Shown: positions 35,003-45,870 of the stretch, piece by piece
How positions within the stretch are numbered: position 1 is the stretch's first letter
Layout: each line of letters starts with the position of its first letter
Assembly (NCBI RefSeq): GCF_002776525.5
Contig: NC_045437.1
Coordinates: 134,342,399-134,406,398, forward strand
DNA length: 64,000 nucleotides
Direction: 5' to 3'
From: Piliocolobus tephrosceles
Taxonomy: Eukaryota; Chordata; Mammalia; Primates; Cercopithecidae
Made by a program: the position numbers and the translations under genes
The notes under the pieces: model-generated
The model's input: the letters and a program-made list of their open reading frames with translations, nothing else
Told to the model about the DNA's origin: nothing
The model's database searches: none

Positions 35003-35116
35003 CTAAGAGAGTAAAGAATTTTCGTCAGAACCCCTTTACTTTCTTAATTACTCTCTTAATTATTCTCTTAATTAAGAAAGTAAAGAGTTTTAGTTAGAAC
35101 CCCTTTACTCTCTTAG
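35003..35116. repeat. duplicated, inverted terminal module of the hAT
   Basis: A 114-bp palindromic module. The outer arms CTAAGAGAGTAAAG (35003-35016) and CTTTACTCTCTTAG (35103-35116) are perfect 14-bp inverted repeats. The inner arms (35034-35050 and 35069-35085) are a perfect 17-bp inverted repeat with an 18-nt spacer. The GTAAAG-to-TCTTA block (35011-35045) recurs directly at 35080-35115. Confidence 0.95.
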
Positions 35117-35379
35117 GGAGCCCAAAGATCTTTTGTTTATATGGTAATTATCTACCATATGTACCATATTAGAAATTAAAACTGAGAAAAATTTTAAATA
35201 TTCCCTTATAAATTCATTTTTAAAATAACAACAAAAGTAACATTTTAATGAGAAATTACAATATTTGATAAAATAGAAAGAATTGATGAGTGAAACCATT
35301 TTGCATTTTTACAAATCTCCTTAGATTCTAGTTTAATAGAAGACAGCTAGATTTTTGTATCTTTCTCTGTGTTCACTTT

Positions 35380-35787
35380 CCTGTTTTTGTGTGTTGAAGT
35401 ATATGAAGAAGATGTGACCACACAGAGAAAGGTAGTTAGGAAAGAAAGGGCTATTTGAATAGCACTTTTTAGATAATTGTGGCTATTTTTGTTTGATAAT
35501 AAGCCAACACCCAATTAGCAGTAGATTCTTAAAAGTTGGCTGCAATGTGGAATCAAATCGTATCAATGAACTTTTATTTATTCAATTACATTAAAGTTCA
35601 CTGGTCCTCCTTTTACTTTTAATTCATTTTTACTCCATATATGATTTTGTAACACCAGGCAGTGATCATTTAGAGAATACTGGTTCCCTGAGTTATATGG
35701 GTCTTCCAAATACTGGCTCATTTCAGTATGCAATCTTTTGATATTACATTTCTTAATATCACCTGCAATCTCATCAGGAAAGAGCAC
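35380..35787 (-). pseudogene. hAT transposase C-terminal remnant
   Basis: Minus-strand frame 35787-35578 reads MLFPDEIAGDIKKCNIKRLH... and ends ...PVNFNVIE then a stop. One base over, the translation continues as KFIDTI and, further on, QLSKK...PFLPNYLSLCG, the order expected of the C-terminal dimerisation region of Charlie-type transposases. At least one frameshift and several stops make it a pseudogene. Confidence 0.65.
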
Positions 35788-36129
35788 GAGTGCTAAAAAG
35801 CTGTTAATCTCTCCGTAGCCAATACATATAGCTTAAAATTCTAATTTTTGTTTGAAAGCTCAAATTTTGTCACTGACAACAAACACATTATTTTCCTGTA
35901 AGTGACAGGCTTACTTTGTTCACATACAAGAACATACCTGACAAATATGTAAGACTAAACAACAGGTTGTCAATAAAAAGTTGTACTCCATGAAAAAAAG
36001 CACCTGGTTCTGCTTGTAACTCAAACAATCCTTTCCATTTCACCACACATAGTATTGAAACGATGAATACTTAAGAGTTTAAATTTAATAAAATTAATAA
36101 CATATTACTGATTCATCAAAAGCATTCTT

Positions 36130-36433
36130 TTGTTTGTTTGTCTGTTTGTTTGAGGCAGACTCTCGCTCTGTCTCTCAGGCTGGAGTGCAGTGGCATGATC
36201 TCGGCTTACTGCAACATCCACCTCCTGGGTTCAAGGGATTCCCCTGCTTCAGCCTCTGGAGTAGCTGGGATGACAGGTGTGTGCTACCACACCTGACTAA
36301 TTTTTGTATTTTTAGTAGAGATGGGGTTTCACCATGTTGGCCAGGCTGGTCTCAAACTCCTGACCTCCAGTGACCCACCTGCCTCAGCTTCCCAAAGTGC
36401 TGGGATTACAGGCATGAGCCACCGCACCCGACC
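36130..36433 (-). mobile_element. AluS, full length, in the hAT
   Basis: (GTTT)n tail, 'gaggcagactctcgctctgt', 'gtagagatggggtttcacca' and the 5' end 'gccaccgcacccgacc'. Target-site duplication AAAGCATTCTT (ending 36129) versus AAGCGCATTCTT (36435-36446). Confidence 0.94.
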
Positions 36434-36526
36434 CAAGCGCATTCTTAATTGAAGCTGGCATACAGAGGGTGTGTGGTAGCAAATAATACTGTAATATCAT
36501 CACTATTAGTAAAGTCTCATTTTTTT

Positions 36527-36790
36527 TAAGACAGGGTTCAGGCTAGAGTATAGTGGTTTGAGCACACTGCAGCCTTGACCTTCTGAGCTCAAGCAATCCT
36601 CCCACCTCAGCCTCCTGAGTAGCTAGGACCATAGGAACATGCCACTACACCTGGCTAATTTTTAAACTATTTGTGGAGATGGGGGTCTTGTTATGTTGCC
36701 CAGGTTGGTCTTGAACTCCTGAGCTCAAGTGATCCTCCTGGCTCAGCCTTCCAAAGTGCTGGGATTACAGGTGTGAGCCACCACGCTCAG
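36527..36790 (-). mobile_element. AluJ, in the hAT
   Basis: Old Alu with shortened tail: 'gagcacactgcagccttgac', 'tgcccaggttggtcttgaac' and 'gtgagccaccacgctcag'. Flanked by TCTCATTTTTT (from 36515) and CCTCATTTTTT (from 36791). Confidence 0.92.
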
Positions 36791-36968
36791 CCTCATTTTT
36801 TAATCCAACATTATTTTTACATCATTGTAGTATGTCAACTCAGCAAAAACTAAAATACCATGTTAGCATTATCGCAAAAATAATTTTGACCTTGAGAACC
36901 CCCAGCAATATTCTTAAGATCTCTGGGGAGAGATCCACAGATTATATTCTGACAATCATGGTTTAAAA

Positions 36969-37495
36969 TCTAAGCAAACTTCTACCCTACAACCTAGCAA
37001 TTTAACTTCTAAATATTTACACAAATAAATAAAAATGTATGTCAATCAAAATGCTTGTGAAGGAAGTTTGTAGCAACCTCATCGAAATTACTAAGAACTG
37101 GAAATGAACCAAATATCTATCAATAGGAGAAAGGATAAATAAATCATCATATATCTATAGAATGTAATGATAGTAGACAATAAAAAAAAGATAGATGCGA
37201 CAACTGAATAATTTGGTCCAAAGCATGGTGTTAAAACTACGTAAATGAGTACATACTGTCTGATTCTATATGTTTAAAATTTAAATACCAGCAAAACTGA
37301 TCTGTGATGATAGAAAGCATATCACTTTCAGGGAGAGGTGGGACAACTGGAAACGGGCTGAAGGGCGATTTCCACAGGGAAAGAAATGTTCTAAAACTTG
37401 TTTTGGGTCTATAAATTCTCAAAACCCAATTCGAGTGCTTAAGACTTACACATTTTATTGCATGTTTATTATACCTCAATGAAATAACAAAATAA
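36969..37495 (+). mobile_element. L1M ORF2 end and 3' UTR, third block
   Basis: Resumes with 'ctaccctacaacctagcaat', passes 'ggaaatgaaccaaatatcta', 'ggagaaaggataaataaatc' and ends with 'ttattatacctcaatgaaat', the L1ME-age 3' end. Confidence 0.8.
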
Positions 37496-37789
37496 CAGAG
37501 TTTTTATTCTGAAACAAGAAAAGAATACAGAGTCTTGGAATTTTTAGATTATGTCTCCCTTCTCTACCTGCAAAACCCAGAACTGGGAAAACAATAGGCT
37601 CTTAGTAAATGCTTTTTGAATGAACAGATACATGCAAAGCTAAGAGCATATTTAGATATAATGTGAGCAAAACCAGCCTTTTCTGTGTAGTGGGAGTATC
37701 TTCATCACCTCACAGATTTGTTTGTACAAAAATACTTACTAAAAAAGAAGTCTCAAAATTATTGAACTAAGTGTCCAGCTTACAAGTTT
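37496..37789. other. spacer with a weak L2-like tail
   Basis: 'ggctcttagtaaatgctttt' with 'tgaatgaacag' near 37598 resembles an L2 3' end; the rest is unassigned. Confidence 0.4.
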
Positions 37790-38287
37790 AGAAAAAAGAT
37801 GTAAAACAGAGAAAATAGAAAGATGTAAAAATATGATATAGACATTAATAAAATAGAAAAAAATACTACATAAAGTTCAATAAAGTCAAAAATTGGTTAT
37901 TTGAAAAACTAACAAACACAACTCTGGTGAGATCAAGAAAGGAGAGAAGGTTCAAATAAGAACTATTATGAATGAAAACAGTATACAACAACATAAACAA
38001 AAAATAGAACTTTCAAGGGAGCAAAAAAAGAAAAGTATTACCAATAGCTTTAAGCCAATAATTTTGAAAATCTAAATGAAATGTCTAGAAAACAGATTGA
38101 TCGCAACTGACTCAAGGAAACCCAGATAAACATTATAAGAAAGAAAATTAGAGACCCAGTCCAATAAGGAATATAAAATTTTAAATTCCTAAAAGAACTT
38201 CTCAAATTGAGCCCAATATTGTAATATATTATGTAATGTCCTATGATAAAATTGGGTTTATATCGATTATGCAAGAGTGGTTTAGTA
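37790..38287 (+). mobile_element. second L1M ORF2 segment, left part
   Basis: Old ORF2 from the segment just before and into the reverse transcriptase: 'agtcaaaaattggttatttg', 'aggagagaaggttcaaataa' and 'tctaaatgaaatgtctagaa'. Ends where MER2 inserted. Confidence 0.78.
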
Positions 38288-38658
38288 CAGATTGAGTATC
38301 ACTTATCCAAAATGCTTGGAACCAGAGGGGTTTCAAATTTTGGATTTTTTCAGATTTCCAAATATTTGCATATATATAATGATGCAAATATTTATATTTT
38401 GCATAAATATAAATATATTAGACTTGGGATGGGACCCAAGTCTAAATATAAAATTCATTTATGTTTCATATACACATTATACACATGGCTGAAAGTAATT
38501 TTATACAGTATTTTTAATAATTTTACACAAGCAACAAAGTTTGTATTGAGTACTTACATCTAGAATTTTCTGCTTGTGGTATTATGCTGGTGTTCAAAAA
38601 GTTGCAGATTATGGATCATTTCAGATTTTAAATTTTCAGACTGGGGATGCTCAATCTG
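38288..38658. mobile_element. MER2 (Tigger1-derived MITE)
   Basis: Terminal inverted repeats 'cagattgagtatcacttatc' and 'ggggatgctcaatctg', TA on both sides (38286-38287, 38659-38660), and the internal 'ccaaaatgcttggaaccaga', as expected for MER2. The AT-rich middle has expanded with TA-rich sequence. Confidence 0.92.
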
Positions 38659-38660
38659 TA

Positions 38661-38705
38661 CTAGAAAATTTATAGATGTCTTTTACCAAAGCAATATGAG
38701 ATTTA
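38661..38705 (+). mobile_element. L1M ORF2, middle piece
   Basis: Short ORF2 stretch ('cttttaccaaagcaatatga') between the MER2 and the Alu. Confidence 0.6.
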
Positions 38706-38997
38706 TTTATTTAAGAGACAGGGTATTGCTTTGTCATCCAAGCTGGAGTGCAGTGACATAATCATAGCTCACCACAACCTCAAACCTCTGGGCCCAAGAG
38801 ATTCTCCCACATCAGCCTGCCAAATAACTTGGGCCACAGCCATATGCCACCATGCCCAAGTAATTTTTTATTTTTGTAGAGATGGAGTCTCGCTATGCTG
38901 CCTAGGCTGGTCTCTAACTCCTGGACCCCAGCCATTCTCCCACCTCAGCCTCTCAAATCACTGGGATTACAGGCATGAGACACCATATCTGGCCAAC
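38706..38997 (-). mobile_element. AluJo-like, full length
   Basis: 'agagacagggtattgctttg', 'cataatcatagctcaccaca', 'gatggagtctcgctatgctg' and 'gagacaccatatctggcc'. Target-site duplication AATATGAGATTTA (38693-38705) versus AGTATGAGATTTA (38998-39010). The 140-codon frame at 38731-39153 starts in the antisense Alu and runs into L1. Confidence 0.93.
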
Positions 38998-39010
38998 AGT
39001 ATGAGATTTA

Positions 39011-39530
39011 AAGAGAAAATATATCATATAATTATCTTCTCTAATGCCAAAAAAATGAAAGAATATAACACTCATATAGAGGAAAAAATCCACACAATTT
39101 CTTATATAATTAGGAACAAAAGGTTTCTTAGCCTGATAAATGGAATGCTTTAAAAATGACTAGAGCAAACATCATTATAAATGGTAAAATCCTTGAGGTA
39201 TTTCCTCTAAAATCAGGAATGAAGCATGAGTGCCTATTATCAGTGTATTACTCAACAACTGTATCGGACTCCTAGGCATTAAAATAAGAACTAGAAATGA
39301 AAGAAATGAAAAGAAGAAAATGAAATTGACATCATTTGCAGATGATGTAATTGTTTATATAGATGAAAAATTATTAAAAGTAATAGAAGAGTTTAGTAAG
39401 GGGGCTTTAACTATTTTGCTCACTGACTATAATTTCATTAATCTTGGTATAATCGGCTTAACATTCCAAGAAAGTGTAGATTTTCTTGGAGTTAGGGAAA
39501 ACATTGATTTTCTCCCTTAAGTAAACTGTC
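39011..39530 (+). mobile_element. L1M reverse transcriptase segment
   Basis: ORF2 remnant whose 96-codon frame (39230-39520) still encodes SFADDVIVYIDE, the L1 form of the reverse transcriptase catalytic motif. Upstream 'gagcaaacatcattataaat' and 'aatcaggaatgaagcatgag' are the expected ORF2 sequence. The surrounding frame is broken on both sides, so there is no enzyme. Confidence 0.85.
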
Positions 39531-40988
39531 CAAGTATAAATAATAAGTATTATAGAATTGTGTTGAGAATATCACCCTGAACCTGGACTTTCAGCTAGAG
39601 GACAGTTAAATTACCCTATTTTCCCTTCTTTAACTGAGTTTAACTGATTTTATCTTCAGTTTCTGGTACCTGAGGGATCTGAGTAATAGAACACAAGCCA
39701 GATATATTTTGATGTATTAATATACTCATTGTTACATATTATAGGTTCTCGAAATAAGTATTTTGGAAGATGGGAAGTTATGCACTGATAGAAAGCCTTC
39801 TGTAGACAATTTAAAGGCAATTATGTTAATTACAAGGGAACTGAAATATATCAGTATTACATTTTGTCACTTTTTTGTGAATTATTCTTAGTCTTGAATT
39901 CTCATCCCAACTCAAGTATACCCATGTTTGGAGACCTATTCTGATACAGAGTCTCTTCCTTGTAAATACAAAACTGAAACTGAAAAATGCTAATTTGTTT
40001 CTCCTGGTCATTTAAACACATAGCACATTGATACAGAAGCTGAGCAGAGGTCTCACATGTTGGCTCCTGATGTGCAAAAAGATGGAGACTCATGGATCAC
40101 ATGCTCAGAGAAGTCAAGAGAAGATCCAGTTAGGCCCAGTGAGGCACAGATCCCAGCTCACCTGGGTTTTGTTCCTTTCCTGTTCCCAACTTTGGTTCTT
40201 CATGAAGCCCTCTACTCTCTGACATTGGTTCCGTGAGACACACGAATCTCTCTGCATTTAATAAACGCCCTCACCCGTAATGCACATATTGTTAAAAATT
40301 AAAGTAGTTGTATAGGTTTCTACTACTTGTAAGCATAGAGTCTTGATAAAGACATATGTGAAAAATAAGGTATTAATGCACTACAAGGATATTCTAAGAG
40401 TAGGTATTAGTGATTTTGCCACACTTCTCAATGGTAATAACTCATAAGGAAGCATTGTGTGTCAGTTTCTAACTGCAACCCTTGGACTTGCAAGGCCGTC
40501 CAGCAGCACACCTTGTAAGCCCTCAAAGCCACGGGATAAATAGGCTGCATCTTCCCTGACTGTCAAATTTACTAGATATTATGTAATCTAAAATAACTTT
40601 AAAAAATTAAACTAAGACACTAAGTCTTCACATGAATATTTAAGATAAAATACCAGACTTCAAACAAATTTTCTGCTTGCTGGTAAACTGCTTCAGGCTA
40701 AGTTTGCATCTAATGGGACCACTATTGCTTTCCTCTGCCATGAGGGGTTCTTAAAAAGTTTGAACAACACTTATGCATTATAGCAACAAGTAAACAGTCC
40801 AAAAGGAATTCCATTTGCCAACATACATAATTTAGTCTCAGAATCTCCTATTAAACCTATAATTATACTTCCTTAAAAAAAGGATGCAAAATATCTAGAG
40901 ATCCACAATGGCCTCTGGACAACATCCTGTAAGCTTTGTGTACTTTCATTCCACATATTGACATTACTGGATCCAAAATGCTAATATC
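39531..40988. other. mostly single-copy DNA, one LTR-like part
   Basis: 40020-40275 looks LTR-like: 'ggttttgttcctttcctgtt', 'tctctgcatttaataaacgc' with an AATAAA signal. No matching second LTR or clear ends are seen. The remainder is unassigned. Confidence 0.35.
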
Positions 40989-41257
40989 ACCAGGCATATT
41001 GGCTCACGCCTGTAATCGCAGCACTTTGGGAGGCCGAGGCGGGTGGATCACCTGAGGTTGGAAGTTTGAGACCACTCTGACCGACATGGAGAAACCCCAT
41101 CTCTACTAAAAATACAAAATTAGCCTGGTGTGGTGGCACATGCCTGTAATCCCAGCTACTCCGGAGGCTGAGGCAGGAGAATGGCTTGAACCCGGGAGGT
41201 GGAAGTTGTGGTGAGCCAGAGATCACACCATTGCACTCCACCCTGGGCAACAAGAGC
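40989..41257 (+). mobile_element. AluS, cut by the sequence gap
   Basis: Starts 'ccaggcatattggctcacgc', carries 'ggtggatcacctgaggttgg' and reaches 'gcactccaccctgggcaaca' before the Ns. The final 20 or so bases of Alu and its tail fall in or beyond the gap. Confidence 0.93.
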
Positions 41258-41657
41258 NNNNNNNNNNNNNNNNNNNNNNNNNNNNNNNNNNNNNNNNNNN
41301 NNNNNNNNNNNNNNNNNNNNNNNNNNNNNNNNNNNNNNNNNNNNNNNNNNNNNNNNNNNNNNNNNNNNNNNNNNNNNNNNNNNNNNNNNNNNNNNNNNNN
41401 NNNNNNNNNNNNNNNNNNNNNNNNNNNNNNNNNNNNNNNNNNNNNNNNNNNNNNNNNNNNNNNNNNNNNNNNNNNNNNNNNNNNNNNNNNNNNNNNNNNN
41501 NNNNNNNNNNNNNNNNNNNNNNNNNNNNNNNNNNNNNNNNNNNNNNNNNNNNNNNNNNNNNNNNNNNNNNNNNNNNNNNNNNNNNNNNNNNNNNNNNNNN
41601 NNNNNNNNNNNNNNNNNNNNNNNNNNNNNNNNNNNNNNNNNNNNNNNNNNNNNNNNN
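41258..41657. other. assembly gap, 400 N
   Basis: Exactly 400 unknown bases between an Alu body and A-rich sequence. The round number suggests an estimated size. Long open frames spanning it have no meaning. Confidence 0.99.
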
Positions 41658-41741
41658 AAAAAACCAAAAATCAAACCACTAAACACCAGAGAGACAAAAA
41701 AAAAAAAAAATCTCAAAAAAAAAAAAAAAAAAAAAAAAAAA
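41658..41741. repeat. A-rich tract after the gap
   Basis: Interrupted poly-A with 'gagagac' and 'tctc' islands resembling a broken Alu 3' end and tail. Probably the continuation of the Alu, or of a second one, lost in the gap. Confidence 0.8.
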
Positions 41742-42639
41742 GAGTAGTATAAATAATATAAAATCTATTTCAAATAAAAATACAAAACACTGAATAATTC
41801 TGTGTATTTTCCATAAGTACTTATTTATGAGTATAAAATCCATAGGAAAGGGTCTAGAAAGATCCAATCCAATCTGTTAACAGTAGTTGTTTTAGAGGGA
41901 AGAGGGGGTCTAGGCTAAAGATCAGAGGGTTTTTCAGTATTTTATCTGCATTCTTTTGCATGCAAGCAGACTCCTCCTTTCTAAAAACAACTATTTTACA
42001 ACCAAAATGTTTCCAGATTGTCTTTAGTCACTGATAAGAGAGAGAAAAGAAATTCTGTAATTCTGCTGCCTAAAACGTACAAGTAAAAACTGAACACAAA
42101 AGAGAAATGTGCTATTTGGTTGCTTTTTCAAAACATGAAGAGATACATCCTTTAATAGTTTGCTTTTCTAATTTTCACTAAAATTTTATTAATATAAAAT
42201 GTGTTTATATTTCAATAACATTTTAACCTGTGTTTCCTAAGAATAATTTGGCAAATCATAAAATTAAGCTAAATTCAATAAACTACAGCAAAATAAATCA
42301 TTAAACTCTTTCCAGAGCAATGCGTGTTTTCAAGCCCCTGCTTAAGTGTCAATAATATAAAAAGAGCAACAAGATACTTGGTTGTCTCTTTATTACCATT
42401 ACTTTCCCCGCAGACTTACACAGCATTTTCAGGTATGCTTTATTTTTCATCTTAGATTCATTTTTTTATTGGCATTGACTCCAAACGAAAGAGTTTTAAT
42501 TTTCCCTGATCACTAACTCCCAACTGACAGTTCTGTGACAGCTAATAATCTGTAAACAAACACTAAAACACACTAACAGAGTCTTCCTTAAAGGGATTTC
42601 ATGACTTTGTTACAGAATCGGAAAGTTGGTGAATATTAC
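41742..42639. other. single-copy DNA
   Basis: AT-rich sequence with no repeat or gene signature seen. Confidence 0.5.
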
Positions 42640-42830
42640 AGACGAAAGGAACAGTGGTTCAACCTCTTCTCTTTCCCGTTGTTTCTTTCTCTTTTTATCC
42701 CCAAAGCGAACCGGACTAGAGCAGTGTGAGCCTCGTCCAGGGCCTCACAGCTCATTAGTGGTAGGGCAGGAGCTGGACACCAATCCCCAGTCCAGGGTTT
42801 TCTTTCTGTGTTCCTCTGCCTCTGACATTT
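42640..42830 (-). mobile_element. possible MIR, antisense
   Basis: 'cctcacagctcattagtggt' with 'agggcaggagctggacacca' resembles the antisense MIR core. The frames on both strands (76-78 codons) are incidental. Confidence 0.45.
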
Positions 42831-43497
42831 CATTGGGTAAAGCAAATTATTTGGAGTTTTAGACACTTAATTCTGACATCATTAAATTGAAGACTCATTA
42901 AATTTTTTCAGTGATCCTCATGGGTTTCACACCTTTTCCATATTGATCATCAAAAGAATAACTATCACTCCTCTTTTCTGCAAAAATAAGAGTTCAATTC
43001 AGAAAGGTATCTTGCTATCTTTGGGAAATATCAGTGGCAACAAAGGTAGTTTTCAATGTTTCTTTATAAATTACATAGTAAATGCCAAAAAAGAAGAAAT
43101 CAAAATTGACAGTGTTGATTTCCATGGACATAGAAGAATACCCAAGCAGGAAAGTGAATCAAAGTTTCAATGCTCATTATAGTTATGAAAGTCTACGAGA
43201 GGCAGCCACATCACACAAAACAGCTCTTTACCTTGGATTCTGTAACACATAAAATCTGCGGACACATAGTTAAAAATCCTGTATGGGGACATGGCCCAGC
43301 AATGTTTCTTACTGATCAGACAGATTTTTCAAAGACCTTTTCCATTATAATTTTCTAGCTTACAAATAAAGTTTGTGATTTTGGTTTTTCTTTGATTAAA
43401 AGATTAAAAATATGCTGTTTAGAGAATTTAGAAAATGCAGACAAAATTGTATATACATTTTATATATATATAGTTGATTATGTTCTTTGTATGTAGC
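42831..43497. other. single-copy DNA
   Basis: No recognised repeat; a short TA run at 43460-43473. Confidence 0.5.
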
Positions 43498-43710
43498 AGG
43501 CAATGAGATAATACACACACTTTTTTTTTTTTTACAGTAACTTTATGAAGTAATTGTTTTATCCCAATTCCTTTGCAGTTGCATAACTGGGCTTAAAGAG
43601 AAAGAGAAAACAATTTGCCTAGGGTCATGTGACTGGTAGGCAGAAGCACAAAGACTTGAAGTAAAGTCTTCTAATACCAAGTCCAAAGCTTTCCGCCTTA
43701 TATCATTTGT
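43498..43710 (-). mobile_element. MIR, antisense
   Basis: 'caatgagataatacacacac', 'caatttgcctagggtcatgt' and 'gactggtaggcagaagcaca' in antisense MIR order, with an internal T-run. Confidence 0.8.
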
Positions 43711-43849
43711 TTGTCTTGAAACCTGTGAGCGTCAGAACATAGAAAATCAAAGGTCCCAGAAATTTGCTCAACAACAACTACAAGCAGGATAATTAGGGCA
43801 CTCTGAAGTGGCATTTGTTCCCATTAAAACTGTGAATTACTGTTGCTAA

Positions 43850-44705
43850 TCCCACGTATTTCTCAGTCCTCAACTTACTTGACTTTTTTCCTAACAGTTT
43901 TTGCTGCCGTTACCTCTCTCCCCTAATTGAACATTCTCATCTCCCAGCTTCCATAATATCTCACTCTGCCATTCATTCTCTTCCTATTTTTGTGGGCTGT
44001 CCTGCCTTCTCACCATAACAAGTTTGCCTTCTTCCATCCAGTCATGAATGCCAAAGCTTCTCAATGCTCAGTCCTCAAATCTCTTGTGACTCCATAATCT
44101 CACCATTCATGGCTTGGATTTCTACTTACCCACGTGTGTGCATCCAGAAGTTCTGTCCTTTACTCCAAATCTATACATTCAAAGGCATCTTTAAATCTTT
44201 AACGCAGTGTCTCAAAGTTACCTCAGAATTCAACAGGTCTCAAAGAGAATGAATGTCTCCCTTCTCCAAACCCAGTCTCCTTCCAGGTTTAAATAATTTG
44301 GTGAGCAACAACTTTACTCCATTTGGTCACACAAGCCAAGAAGCCTAGAATCACCGTTGACATCAGCTTGCCAACCCACCCTCACCCCAAATATCCTATC
44401 CATACAAAGTCCTCTTAAGAATGGCTTCTTTCCTTTTCAGTTGCTACCATCCTTGTTTAATCCATCTTTATCTCTTGCTCAGGAACTTCCATTGCCTCCT
44501 AACTATTCTCTCAACAGCATCCGAATTCAGCTTCCACGTAGTGGCTAGAGTCGTCTTGTCACACTTCAGTGGATTGCTATCATCTTAGAATAAAGTCCTA
44601 AACCTATACATCATCCTACGAAGCCCAGCGCCCAGCATGAGATAGCTTCTACTTGTCTTTTGAGGTTCCCCTTGTATTTTCCTCTTCTCCCTCTCTGTAC
44701 TTCAG
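43850..44705 (+). mobile_element. L2, long fragment, left part
   Basis: L2 3' portion: 'tcctcaaatctcttgtgact', 'atggcttggatttctactta', 'cttgccaacccaccctcacc', 'cacttcagtggattgctatc' and 'ttagaataaagtcctaaacc'. Sense orientation. It continues after the Alu. Confidence 0.78.
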
Positions 44706-44718
44706 TGGCCTTGGTTTT

Positions 44719-45018
44719 TGTTTGTTTGTGTTTTTTTTAGATGGAGTCTCGCTCTGTCGCCAGGCTGGAGTGCAGTGGCATGATCTCAGCTCACTGCCAC
44801 CTCCGCCTCCTGGGTTCAAGTGATTCTGCTGCCTCTGCCTCCTGAGTAGCTGGGATTAGAGGAACACGCCACCGCGCTTGGGTAATTTTTGTATTTTTAC
44901 TAGAGACGAGGTTTCACCATGTTGGCCAGGATGGTCTCGATCTCTTGACTTTGTGATCTGCCCATCTCAGGCTCCCAAAGTGCTGGGATTACAGGCGTGA
45001 GCTACCCAGCATGGCCAA
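44719..45018 (-). mobile_element. AluSc-like, full length, in L2
   Basis: 'tagatggagtctcgctctgt', 'ccaggatggtctcgatctct' and 'acaggcgtgagctacccagc'. A perfect 13-bp target-site duplication, TGGCCTTGGTTTT (44706-44718 and 45019-45031), sits in L2. Confidence 0.95.
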
Positions 45019-45465
45019 TGGCCTTGGTTTTAATCTCTAGAAGCCAAATCTTAGCAGATTCTGTTCCCTCTACTTGGAATATCCCATTCCACTCTATTCC
45101 ATTCCCATTCTTTCTCTCTCTCTCTCTCTCTCTGTCACACACACAAACATACTACACACTTTACTACACACTTTATTCTATGTAACTCTTATATTTTACA
45201 ACTGAGCTCAAGAGACATTGACTCATGGAAGCCTTTTTTAACACTGTCACTCCATCCCTGCCTCTGGCAAATTTATTTACCCTATACTCCCAGAGAACCA
45301 TACTCTATTCTTTCAGAACATTTACTTTAGTTTATAATTACAGTTTCATTAGTGTGACTATTTGTTAAATATCCATTTTTTTCCATGAAGCAGGGACTGG
45401 GTCCCCAAAGGCTTATTGCAACACAAGGCATTGTATGTACTCAATAAATATAGATGAATGAATCA
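45019..45465 (+). mobile_element. L2, right part and 3' end
   Basis: 'ccaaatcttagcagattctg', 'cttggaatatcccattccac', 'ctccatccctgcctctggca' and the terminal 'tactcaataaatatagatga'. A (TC)n run lies at 45113-45133. 'tactacacactt' is doubled near 45150-45172. Confidence 0.85.
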
Positions 45466-45615
45466 ATTTCTGCCTTAAAGAACACCCAAAATGAGAGCAA
45501 AAAGTACAGCACTAAAAATGAAAAGGTTAACTGTTTCCAAAGCTATGACTTTATATAACTAACCTCCCTTGTGTATTTTTATTGAACTAATTAGGAACAT
45601 ATTCTACCAAGTTGC

Positions 45616-45660
45616 CTATCTTAGAAGACTAAACATAGTCTATCTTAGAAGACTAAACAT
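45616..45660. repeat. 24-bp-period tandem duplication
   Basis: CTATCTTAGAAGACTAAACAT occurs without change at 45616-45636 and 45640-45660 (21 identical bases). Confidence 0.95.
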
Positions 45661-45699
45661 CCTTTTGATTTCTTCCTTTCTCTATAACAGTTGATCCTG

Positions 45700-45870
45700 C
45701 TATATTTATCTCCCACATTTATCTTGGATCCTTTCACTTCTCTTATTTCTAGTATCACTAAATTTACCTGGTCAAAGCCACTACTGTCTCTTTCTCAGAT
45801 GATGGCAGTAACCTCTCACCTGGTTTCCCTACATTCTTCTTGTTCTACTAAAATAATTTCTACGTAGTAG
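45700..45870 (+). mobile_element. L2-like fragment
   Basis: 'gatgatggcagtaacctctc' with 'acctggtttccctacattct' resembles an internal L2 segment. Diverged. Confidence 0.5.

Larger units (their letters stand above)
34982..36960 (-). mobile_element. hAT-Charlie transposon with decayed transposase
   Basis: About 2 kb, reduced to about 1.4 kb after removing two Alus. Ends are 'aagtgtttctcac' on the left and 'ctgacaatcatg' on the right, diverged hAT inverted repeats. L1 flanks read GTTTCTTA (34974-34981) and GTTTAAAA (36961-36968), an 8-bp target-site duplication with three changes, and L1 continues collinearly on both sides. The non-coding left part ('cccaaagatcttttgtttat', 'accatattagaaattaaaac') is also typical of a Charlie family. 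Confidence 0.8.

Noticed and set aside
40987..41752. Open frames of 182-226 codons around 41.0-41.75 kb
   Set aside because: They run through 400 Ns, with Alu and poly-A at the ends. The length is created by unknown bases.
45083..45112. 'ccattccactctattccatt' resembling pericentromeric ATTCC satellite
   Set aside because: Only about five imperfect units inside an L2, next to a (TC)n run; more likely simple-sequence drift.
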